NCBI GenBank assembly: GCA_944386835.1
Contig: CALXCQ010000035.1
Coordinates: forward strand, 1-42,282
Length of the DNA: 42,282 nucleotides
DNA from: an uncultured Oscillospiraceae bacterium
Lineage (GTDB): Bacteria; Bacillota; Clostridia; Oscillospirales; Oscillospiraceae
Direction: 5' to 3'
Shown here: positions 1-6,281 of the stretch, piece after piece
Numbering within the stretch: position 1 is the stretch's first letter
Layout: each line of letters starts with the position of its first letter
Notes under the pieces: generated by a model
What the model saw: only the letters and a program-made list of their open reading frames with translations
Told to the model about the DNA's origin: nothing
Databases searched by the model: none
Translations under genes and position numbers: made by a program

Positions 1-350
1 AATCCAATGCTGATTTGCTTGCCTGCTATAAGAAGGCCAAGGACATTATCCGGTACCGCAACCTGGAAAATGCAGAAGGTTCCGACGGTTTGGACGGCGT
101 TCGTCACAACCTGCGGCTCCTGCGTCAGGAAAATCTGAAAGACACCCGTCTCATCCTGTGCTCCATGGAAGGCGATTATAACTATCCGGATATTGACAAG
201 CTGATGGCAGATCCGGAATATCAGGATGTTATCGACCGCGTTGTCATTACCGCTGAGCCTGGCTATCTGGCAAGATTCACCAGCACCAATCAGGTAGTTT
301 CCTATCAGAGAAGATTCATGAACGCAGTTAACAACGACCAGAAGAAATAA
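1..350 (+). CDS. 3' end of an unidentified protein (5' end outside window)
   Basis: An open frame enters from the left edge (first full codon at base 3) and stops at TAA 348-350, giving about 115 C-terminal residues. The fragment is soluble and charged, without membrane segments or a motif I can assign. It ends in an Asn/Asp/Lys-rich tail (NNDQKK). Codon choice resembles the two following genes, and the gap to the next gene is only 53 bp with no terminator T-run, so it probably belongs to the same operon as the DapA-family aldolase and PfkB kinase. A role in sugar-acid catabolism is therefore a guess from context only. I do not recognise the family. Confidence 0.75.
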   Translation, partial: SNADLLACYKKAKDIIRYRNLENAEGSDGLDGVRHNLRLLRQENLKDTRLILCSMEGDYNYPDIDKLMADPEYQDVIDRVVITAEPGYLARFTSTNQVVSYQRRFMNAVNNDQKK

Positions 351-358
351 GATAAGCA

Positions 359-385
359 GTGGTATGGGCTTAAAGCCCATACCAC
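359..385 (+). other. Intercistronic stem-loop
   Basis: GTGGTATGGGC (359-369) pairs perfectly with GCCCATACCAC (375-385) around a TTAAA loop. The next bases, ACTGTGTGAGG, contain no T-run, so this is not a classical intrinsic terminator. It lies between the stop of the first gene and the Shine-Dalgarno of the aldolase gene. It could be an mRNA processing or stability element, or a weak terminator. Confidence 0.6.
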
Positions 386-403
386 ACTGTGTGAGGAGTA
401 ATT

Positions 404-1294
404 ATGGAACAGAAATTGATGGGTGTATTTGCACCGATTTCCACCCCGTTTTTTGAAAATGGGGACGTTGACTACGCGGGTCTTGCCAGCAACGTAAAGC
501 GTTATGCAGCATCCGGTCTGAAAGGTTATTTGGCTCTGGGTTCCAATGGCGAAAATAAAAGTTTGACCAACGATGAAAAGCTGAAAGTTTTAAAGACGAT
601 CATCGACAATAAAGGCGCAGACCAGGTTGTTATGGCGGGCTGTATTTTTGAGTCCACTATGGAAACCATTGCCATGGGTAAGGAAATGGGCAAACTGGGT
701 GCGGACTATCTGACGCTTCTGCCTCCGTGTTATTTTAAAAAGCAGATGACAGATGATGTGCTCTACAAGTATTTTACGGATGTCGCTTCTGCAGTGGAAA
801 CTCCCTGCCTGGTCTATAATGCACCCCAGTATGCCGGCGGTGTGGGCCTATCTGTCAACCTGATTAAGCGGTGTGCCACACATCCCAACATTGTGGGTGT
901 GAAAGACAGCTCCACTGGCAATATGGAAGCTATCTTATTCGCTGTGCGGGATCAGTTTACGGTAGTTGCAGGTTCCGTCAACAATTTCTTCCAGGCTATG
1001 ACTATGGGCGGATCTGGCGGTGTCCTGTCTTTGGCAAACTCTTTCCCCGAAGTAACCGTAGAGCTGTACAAGCTGTTGGTAGAGAAGAAATATGAGGAGG
1101 CAATTGCCCTCAACGATAAGCTTCTGCGGATCAACCGTGTTATTGGCGGCGCAGGCGGTGTTGCTGCCGTGAAAGCTGCAATGGATATGAACGGTTTGGT
1201 CGGCGAATATCCCAGATTGCCGCTGGTACCCCTGACGGAAGAGCAGAAAGCTGCTCTGCGGGAAAAGCTGGTGGCGTTCGGCCTGTTGAAGTAA
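404..1294 (+). CDS. DapA/NAL-family aldolase (dihydrodipicolinate synthase family), probably a keto-sugar-acid aldolase
   Basis: The 296-residue product is a complete TIM-barrel class I aldolase of the DapA/N-acetylneuraminate lyase family. Visible landmarks are GSNGEN at 46-51 (the GTTGE-like carboxylate-binding loop), Tyr138 in VYNAP (catalytic tyrosine) and Lys167 in GVKDSS (Schiff-base lysine). The start is fixed by GAGGAG about 8 bases upstream of ATG 404. The kinase 31 bp downstream is of the 2-keto-3-deoxygluconate type, so a 2-keto-3-deoxy sugar acid aldolase role is more likely than lysine synthesis; no dapB or lysA is nearby. Substrate is inferred from the neighbour, not from sequence. 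A true dihydrodipicolinate synthase cannot be excluded. Confidence 0.9.
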   Translation: MEQKLMGVFAPISTPFFENGDVDYAGLASNVKRYAASGLKGYLALGSNGENKSLTNDEKLKVLKTIIDNKGADQVVMAGCIFESTMETIAMGKEMGKLGADYLTLLPPCYFKKQMTDDVLYKYFTDVASAVETPCLVYNAPQYAGGVGLSVNLIKRCATHPNIVGVKDSSTGNMEAILFAVRDQFTVVAGSVNNFFQAMTMGGSGGVLSLANSFPEVTVELYKLLVEKKYEEAIALNDKLLRINRVIGGAGGVAAVKAAMDMNGLVGEYPRLPLVPLTEEQKAALREKLVAFGLLK

Positions 1295-1325
1295 ACTTAT
1301 TGAACAAAACAAAGGAGACACAAAC

Positions 1326-2396
1326 ATGGCAAAATATGATTTTATGAGCTTTGGTGAAGCAATGGTCCGTTTCACACCTCCTGGACATGACCGTTTGGGT
1401 CAGGCAGAAGAATTGCAGTTGGGCATTGCCGCTGCAGAACTGAACTGCTGTGTCAACATTTCCAACCTGAGCCGCGTTTTGCTGAAGCCCACTCTGAAGA
1501 CCGCTTTTGTGACCAAGCTGGTTGACGCTTGGGACGGCGACTACATCATTAAACATGCCCAGATGCATGGTGTTGACATGTCCAACGTTGTGGTGCAGCC
1601 CTACGACAAAATCGGCCGCAATGGTCGTAACGGCAAGTGCTTCATCGAAGTAGGCATTGGCCCCAGACCTTCCTACCAGACCTATGACAGAGGTCATTCC
1701 GCTGTTTCCATGATTAAGCCCGGCGACATTGACTGGGAAAAGGTTCTGGACACCCGCTGGTTCCATTCCACTGGTATTGTAACTGCAGTTGGTGAGCATA
1801 CTGCTTCCGAAGTTCTGGCTGCTTTGAAGGCTGCTAAGAAAAACGGCGCTACTACCAGCTTTGACCTGAACTTCCGCAGCACACTGTGGACAAGAGAAGC
1901 TGCACAGGCAGCTATGGTTGATCTGATGCCCTATATTGACGTAATTATTGGTAACGAAGAAGACTTCGAAACCATGTTGGGCATTAAGGCCGACAACACA
2001 GATGCCAACTATTCCAAGATCGATCCCCAGTGCTACAAGAAAGTAGCTGAAAAAGTCATGGAGAAGTATCCCAACATTATTGCCGTTGGTAATTCTCTGC
2101 GGGAAGTTACTTCTGCTTGCCTCAACAACTGGCAGTGCGTTCTGATGACGAAAAACGGCTATTTTGTATCTCGTAAGTACATGAATGTGGAAATCTACGA
2201 CCGTGTAGGTGGCGGCGACAGCTTCGCTTCCGGTCTGATTTGGAACATGCTGAACGGCAAGCCGGAGCAGGAGTGCATTGACTTTGCAGCTGCTTACTCT
2301 GCTCTTTGCCACACCATCCGTAACGACTGGAACCTGGTTACCACCGAGGAAGCTTATGACGTTATGAAGGGCGGCAGCGCAAGAGTTAAGAGATAA
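1326..2396 (+). CDS. kdgK: PfkB-family sugar kinase, probably 2-dehydro-3-deoxygluconokinase
   Basis: This 356-residue ribokinase-fold enzyme probably phosphorylates 2-keto-3-deoxygluconate or a close relative with ATP. The N-terminus (FGEAMVRFTP) and the SFDLNFRSTLW stretch at 178-188 are typical of KDG kinases. The PfkB C-terminal signature is DRVGGGDSFASG at 292-303, with Asp298 as catalytic base. IGNEEDF at 208-214 is the usual family turn. AAAGGAG sits 8 bases before ATG 1326. It follows the aldolase by 31 bp, so the two are almost certainly co-transcribed. An unusual insert with Cys residues (about 225-270) separates the core motifs. Exact substrate is inferred. The symbol is by family resemblance. 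Confidence 0.85.
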   Translation: MAKYDFMSFGEAMVRFTPPGHDRLGQAEELQLGIAAAELNCCVNISNLSRVLLKPTLKTAFVTKLVDAWDGDYIIKHAQMHGVDMSNVVVQPYDKIGRNGRNGKCFIEVGIGPRPSYQTYDRGHSAVSMIKPGDIDWEKVLDTRWFHSTGIVTAVGEHTASEVLAALKAAKKNGATTSFDLNFRSTLWTREAAQAAMVDLMPYIDVIIGNEEDFETMLGIKADNTDANYSKIDPQCYKKVAEKVMEKYPNIIAVGNSLREVTSACLNNWQCVLMTKNGYFVSRKYMNVEIYDRVGGGDSFASGLIWNMLNGKPEQECIDFAAAYSALCHTIRNDWNLVTTEEAYDVMKGGSARVKR

Positions 2397-2428
2397 TCTG
2401 AGCTTTTGCAAATTTAGCAAGACTGTAC

Positions 2429-2452
2429 GGGGCCGGCGATACCGCCGGTCCC
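2429..2452 (+). terminator. GC-rich hairpin after kdgK (weak terminator candidate)
   Basis: GGGGCCGGC (2429-2437) pairs with GCCGGTCCC (2444-2452) with one G-U pair. It lies 32 bp after the kinase stop and before the tRNA promoter. No T-run follows, so termination may be inefficient or Rho-assisted. Confidence 0.45.
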
Positions 2453-2490
2453 GTTACTGCGAAAAGTTTTGGAAACAGGACAATCTCCTC

Positions 2491-2519
2491 TTTACATTGG
2501 CGAATTCCTTTGCTATAAT
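2491..2519 (+). promoter_or_regulatory. Promoter of tRNA-Arg
   Basis: TTTACA at 2491-2496 (5 of 6 consensus), a 17-base spacer, then a perfect TATAAT at 2514-2519. The mature tRNA begins 22 bases after the -10 box, as expected for a stable-RNA promoter. Confidence 0.8.
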
Positions 2520-2541
2520 AGTCAAGGTCAAAAGACCGTAT

Positions 2542-2617
2542 GCGCCGGTGGCTCAATGGATAGAGCATCAGATTCCGGTTCTGAGGGTTGGGGGTTCGAG
2601 TCCCTTCCGGCGTGCCA
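2542..2617 (+). tRNA. tRNA-Arg (anticodon CCG)
   Basis: A 76-base cloverleaf with encoded CCA. The acceptor stem is GCGCCGG with CCGGCGT, the D-stem is GCTC/GAGC, and the anticodon stem TCAGA/TCTGA encloses loop TTCCGGT, giving anticodon CCG (reads CGG). The T-loop is TTCGAGT. Discriminator base G precedes CCA. It stands alone, with its own promoter and a strong terminator directly abutting its 3' end. Confidence 0.97.
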
Positions 2618-2660
2618 GCTCATCACACGTGATGATCACGTGTGATGAGCTTTTTGTTTT
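2617..2660 (+). terminator. Intrinsic terminator of tRNA-Arg
   Basis: AGCTCATCACACGTGA (2617-2632) and its exact complement TCACGTGTGATGAGCT (2636-2651) form a 16-bp stem with a TGA loop, followed by TTTTGTTTT. The first base of the stem is the A of the tRNA's encoded CCA, so 3' processing must act right at the terminator base. Confidence 0.92.
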
Positions 2661-3491
2661 ATCAATGCATTTTGTGCATATTTCAAAATGTTGATTTCTG
2701 CAGGAAGTTAGATTTGTCTTTTGCCCTGTTAGCGCTTTTTCGATGGTGTTTTTGTGCAACAGCTGTTTGCAAAATCGATTTCTGTAAGATGGTTTCCTTT
2801 CTGGCAGAATCTTATGTTCACTCCTGGAACATTGGAGAAAAGTTAGCCTTGCTTTGGCATTTTTAGAGATACGGCATGCTTTGTGGTGTGCTGCTGGCTC
2901 GTGCTCATCTACCGATCCAGAAGATAAATAGAAATCCAAAGATAGAGGTTGTGTGGTAGAAGTGAGAAAAGCTGTAGATAACCAACAGGGGATAGGTTGG
3001 GCACTGACTCAAAGACGAACACCGTGTATGAGCTGGAAGGCAGAGGTCCGGTATGAACTGCAAAGGAAGGGGGGACGATACAGTAAAAGTTTGGTGTCAG
3101 CTTCCATGTAAAGGTCAGGGCGCTTCAGGGCCAAGCTGAGCAGCCAACAATGCGTGTGAATGTATTTATGCTAAATTCAGACTCCGGTTTTCTGTTTTGT
3201 ATGGGTCTTTCCTTTTCCTGTTGTTTCTGCACGAAAGGCGGTAGCGGCCTTTGATCTGGCTATTTTATTGGAAATTGCACGAAAGACAGAGGCGTAGTTT
3301 TTCTGATACTGTTTTCCGGCACCATGTTGGTTTGCGGGTCTAAAGCTACATATCCCAGGGCCAGTTTAAAAGCATTTTGCGCCAGATACGTTGTATGTCT
3401 TTTGTATGCAATTGGAAGGGCAGCTTCTTGACCGGTGAATATTTAAAGATAGACGCTTCACTGAGCTTTTAAGGGAAAATCCCGGAAAACA
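2661..3491. other. 830 bp without a supportable gene
   Basis: Short open frames here (for example about 74 codons from 2642 on the plus strand) have no ribosome site, no recognisable motif and overlap the tRNA terminator. Stops are frequent in all frames. The stretch may be a decayed gene or remnant of an insertion. The only structured element seen is one arm of a 15-bp inverted repeat at 3124-3138. Confidence 0.6.
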
Positions 3492-3554
3492 TTGCAAAAG
3501 CGCGAAAAGCCGATATGATGGTACAGATATACGCTGTGCCAGCTTGGCCCTGAA
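3124..3554. repeat. 15-bp inverted repeat, arms 401 bp apart
   Basis: TTCAGGGCCAAGCTG at 3124-3138 recurs exactly inverted as CAGCTTGGCCCTGAA at 3540-3554. The second arm lies just before the leader of the small HTH gene and downstream of its proposed promoter. It could be the ends of a small non-coding insertion, or paired operator half-sites. Confidence 0.55.
3492..3519 (+). promoter_or_regulatory. Predicted promoter of the small HTH gene
   Basis: TTGCAA at 3492-3497, 16-base spacer, TATGAT at 3514-3519. Transcription would begin near 3526 and give a leader of about 67 bases, including the inverted-repeat arm and an RBS-sequestering hairpin. Confidence 0.5.
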
Positions 3555-3557
3555 TAA

Positions 3558-3591
3558 AAACTCCCATATTCTGTATAAAAGGAGGGAGTTT
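3558..3591 (+). promoter_or_regulatory. Hairpin overlapping the ribosome-binding site of the HTH gene
   Basis: AAACTCCC (3558-3565) is complementary to GGGAGTTT (3584-3591), which contains part of the AGGAGGGA Shine-Dalgarno just before ATG 3593. The 8-bp stem with an 18-base loop would mask the ribosome site, suggesting translational control. This is inference from complementarity only. Confidence 0.4.
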
Positions 3592-3592
3592 C

Positions 3593-3940
3593 ATGGAATT
3601 GAAACAAAACTTGTCAAACAATATGAAGACCTTGCGGGCATCGCTTCATCGATCTCTGGAAGAATTTTCAGCCGAAATTGGGATTGGAAAGACAACGCTA
3701 CAGGATATTGAAGGTGGAAGAAGTAATGCAACATTGGAGACCATTGAAACAATTGCACAGAACTTGGGAATCTCACCTTTAAGTTTATTGGCAGAAAGGG
3801 AAGCACCGGAAGAACTATTATTATCTCTGGCAATTTTGAGAATTTCTGAATATTTTTGTAAACTCTCCTACAGTGATCAGCAAGAAGCAGCGAAACACTT
3901 CAAAGCTTTTCTTCAGGTGATGGAGCGAGCACAGGTATAG
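3593..3940 (+). CDS. Small HTH (Xre/Cro-like) transcriptional regulator
   Basis: A 115-residue protein with an N-terminal Cro/C1-type helix-turn-helix (about residues 5-65: LEEFSAEIGIGKTTLQDIE, then TLETIETIAQNLGISPLSLL) and a helical C-terminal tail of about 45 residues. GGAGGGAG precedes ATG 3593. It is a clear paralogue of the HTH protein at 22686-23030: both begin M-E-L-x2-N-L-S-N-x-M-x-T-L-R and have the same length and C-terminal helix. Unlike that copy, it has no Spo0A-like partner downstream. Target unknown; autoregulation is plausible. Confidence 0.85.
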   Translation: MELKQNLSNNMKTLRASLHRSLEEFSAEIGIGKTTLQDIEGGRSNATLETIETIAQNLGISPLSLLAEREAPEELLLSLAILRISEYFCKLSYSDQQEAAKHFKAFLQVMERAQV

Positions 3941-4194
3941 ATAGGGTTACAGGGTAAAGTTTTCGTATGAAGGCTAGTGAACTTCAAATGATCTAGTCGA
4001 ATGCATACTGAGGCGGTAAATGGAAACGTCACTTTTCCTTTTGCATGTGCGCCATAAAATTGAATGAATAGATCTCTATGGAAATTTAAGATAAAATAGG
4101 GTTATCGGTTTTGAAGAGAAAATAGCGTGTTACTGAAACGAAGAACAGTAAAACAGGTTCCTATTTGGCAGTGACATGTATATTATAAATATTA

Positions 4195-4224
4195 CAGAGG
4201 CTTTCCCTTCCGGGAAAGCCTCTG
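4195..4224. terminator. Bidirectional terminator between convergent HTH and MATE genes
   Basis: CAGAGGCTTTCCC (4195-4207) and GGGAAAGCCTCTG (4212-4224) form a perfect 13-bp stem with a TTCC loop. TTCTGTTT follows on plus and an AT-rich run on minus. It lies between the plus-strand HTH gene (ends 3940) and the minus-strand MATE gene (ends 4273). The remaining bases between 3941 and 4273 hold nothing else recognisable. Confidence 0.8.
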
Positions 4225-4272
4225 TTCTGTTTCGGTATCTATAAGTGTAAGGGGAAGGCCGTTTTGGCGAAT

Positions 4273-5592
4273 TTATTTTTGACTGCGACGATATACAAAA
4301 GTTTGGAACATAACGACCGTAATCCATCCAATCCCCGTAGCGAGTGCTACAGCTTCCAGTCCCCGTTTGGGAATTAACCAGTAGGAAAGAATAACACGGA
4401 TTGAGATATGCAATGTGGTTCCCCATACTGGAATTTGAACCATGCCGCTGCCTCGAAAATATCCCACAAAAGCGTTTCCAAAGAAACTGAGCAAGTAGAA
4501 AAGAGAGACAACCTGAAGATAATGAATAGCATGGGATGCAGCCGCAGTTCCTGATTCACCTAAAAGGAAGGGGGCAGTATAAGGAGCGGAAAGAGCCATG
4601 AGTGTTGAGAGGCTGACACCGAGAACGAACATGAATACAAGACCGGTATAGAAACCACAACGAGCGCGCTCCCGATTACCAGCTCCTATGTTTTGTGCCA
4701 CAAAAATGCTAACAGCCTCACCACAGCTGGTACTGAATGAATTGATAAAGCCTTCAATACGAGTGGCAGCGGTGTAGGCGGAAATACCGTCAATTCCGGT
4801 GGTATTGACAGCACCTTGCACCAGAAGTTTGCCAATATAAAGACTGGACTGATGCAGGGCGGAGACTGCACTATAATTAAAAACCCGTTTTAGAAGGGGG
4901 CCGTTATAATAGAAATCAGCCTTGCCAAAAAGCAGGTTGGTAAGTTTACTCCGCATATAGAGAAAACAAGTAAAAGCTGCAAGAAATTGGGCGATAATTG
5001 TTGCCCAGGCGGCTCCAGCAATTCCCCAACGAAAGATTGCTACAAAAAGGTAGTCCAATACCAAATTTCCCAACATAGCTCCTGCCAGGATAAAGAGTGC
5101 GGCCTGTGTATTACCTACAGCTCGCAGTGTTGCAGCGCAGTAGTTGTATAGGAAGGTACAAATTAAACCACCAAAAATTATGTTCAAATAAATCCGGGCG
5201 AACTGAGCCACGTCAGGGGGAGTTTGCATCCATTTTAAAAGGAAAGGCTGTATTAAAATGGACAGGCCGCTAAGACATATAGTAAAGATACTGCCTGTAG
5301 TTACAGACAAAAACCCTGCATTTCGAAATCCGGTATCATCTTTTCTGCCGTATAATTGTGCAAGAACAATAGAAATTCCGGTACAACAGCCGCTTAAAAT
5401 AAAAATAAATAAATTCATCACAGTACCAGCGACACCAATTGCGGCGAAAGCAGTTTGGCCAACATACCTGCCGATGATAAAAGCGTCGATGGTATTGTAT
5501 AATTGCTGCAAAATGCTGCCAATTAATAATGGCAAAGCGATTGTTGCCAAAGGACGGGCAATCGGCCCACTGGTCAAATCATTTGTATGCAT
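4273..5592 (-). CDS. MATE-family multidrug/Na+ or H+ antiporter
   Basis: The 439-residue product is a twelve-helix MATE exporter. The N-terminus carries the family-typical LPLLIGSILQQLYNTIDAFI segment and FIIGRYVG, and the second half repeats the pattern (FGNAFVGYFRGSG). It should expel cationic or amphipathic compounds across the cytoplasmic membrane using an ion gradient. Minus-strand AGGAGGCGATTTT precedes ATG at 5592. An Xre regulator lies 140 bp upstream on the same strand and may control it. Substrate cannot be predicted from sequence. Confidence 0.92.
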   Translation of the reverse strand: MHTNDLTSGPIARPLATIALPLLIGSILQQLYNTIDAFIIGRYVGQTAFAAIGVAGTVMNLFIFILSGCCTGISIVLAQLYGRKDDTGFRNAGFLSVTTGSIFTICLSGLSILIQPFLLKWMQTPPDVAQFARIYLNIIFGGLICTFLYNYCAATLRAVGNTQAALFILAGAMLGNLVLDYLFVAIFRWGIAGAAWATIIAQFLAAFTCFLYMRSKLTNLLFGKADFYYNGPLLKRVFNYSAVSALHQSSLYIGKLLVQGAVNTTGIDGISAYTAATRIEGFINSFSTSCGEAVSIFVAQNIGAGNRERARCGFYTGLVFMFVLGVSLSTLMALSAPYTAPFLLGESGTAAASHAIHYLQVVSLFYLLSFFGNAFVGYFRGSGMVQIPVWGTTLHISIRVILSYWLIPKRGLEAVALATGIGWITVVMFQTFVYRRSQK

Positions 5593-5732
5593 AAAATCGC
5601 CTCCTATGGTGGGAGCTATACGAATTTCAGTATAGAAGATAGAAGGTGTATTGTAAAGGGCGGTTTCCTCTTTTGCGCTGCCTTTATAAAAGAAAACGCC
5701 GGGCTGGCTAATACCATCACGACGTTTCTTTT

Positions 5733-5957
5733 TCAGCGAAATTCAAATAGTTTGGAAACAGGAATATCCAGAGCCGTTGCAATATCCAAAAGAGCTGCTA
5801 CACTTGGGGCTGCTGCTGCAGTTTCTATCTTTTGAATATGGTTGCGGCTATAGGAGGTCATCTCTGCCAGCTCTTCCTGGGTAATGCCCCGCTCCTTGCG
5901 ATAATGCAAAATATTTAAGCCGATTTGTATATAAGATTTGTAATGTCTTGTGTCCAT
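5733..5957 (-). CDS. Small Xre-family HTH regulator
   Basis: A 74-residue single-domain Cro/C1-type repressor. The helix-turn-helix is visible as GITQEELAEMTSYSRNHIQK followed by SVAALLDIATALDIPVSKLF. GGAGGG lies 8 bases upstream of its ATG on the minus strand. It is immediately upstream of the MATE exporter gene in the same orientation, so it may regulate that gene and itself. Its sequence is not close to the two longer HTH paralogues elsewhere in this window. Confidence 0.87.
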   Translation of the reverse strand: MDTRHYKSYIQIGLNILHYRKERGITQEELAEMTSYSRNHIQKIETAAAAPSVAALLDIATALDIPVSKLFEFR

Positions 5958-5981
5958 TTCCCATCCCTCCGCAACTCATAG

Positions 5982-6011
5982 TTTATATAAGAATATCCGA
6001 AAATTAGACAA
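5982..6011 (-). promoter_or_regulatory. Predicted promoter of the Xre/MATE pair
   Basis: On the minus strand TTGTCT (6006-6011), an 18-base spacer and TATAAA (5982-5987). The -35 match is modest. It sits 25 bp upstream of the Xre start codon. Confidence 0.4.
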
Positions 6012-6195
6012 ATCAAAAAAACGTAAATGCACCATAATAAAGCGCATTGGAACAACACTGGGATTATACATAAATTATTCTCATAATGCAATGGCTGTGC
6101 ATATCGATAGACCTGAGTGGGAAAAACAAGGCCACAGGAAAACCCTGTCAAAACGGCCATTTTGTTGCAACATATACCCTACGTTCCGGAAAGTC

Positions 6196-6224
6196 TTGAC
6201 GAAAGAAGAAAAAGTGGGTATAAT
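6196..6224 (+). promoter_or_regulatory. Promoter of the lysyl-tRNA synthetase gene
   Basis: TTGACG (6196-6201), a 17-base spacer and a perfect TATAAT (6219-6224). The leader to ATG 6282 is about 50 bases. I see no T-box elements in it. The rest of the divergent intergenic region (5958-6195) holds only the opposing promoter. Confidence 0.82.
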
Positions 6225-6281
6225 ACACTGAATAATTATGGAAAAATGACCTGAAATTTGTAGGATTAGGAGCGAGTGAGT

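Noticed and set aside
1140..2420. Minus-strand open frame of 426 codons
   Set aside because: It lies antisense to the well-supported kinase gene and the end of the aldolase gene, with no ribosome site and no recognisable domain. Codon bias of the kinase explains the lack of stops.
2568..2939. Minus-strand frame of 123 codons overlapping the tRNA
   Set aside because: Its C-terminus (RRKGLEPPTLRTGI) is the familiar false translation of an antisense tRNA gene.
6225..6281. Lys-rich leader peptide or T-box before lysK
   Set aside because: Only a three-codon ATG...TGA frame is present and there is no terminator, so no attenuation system is supported here.
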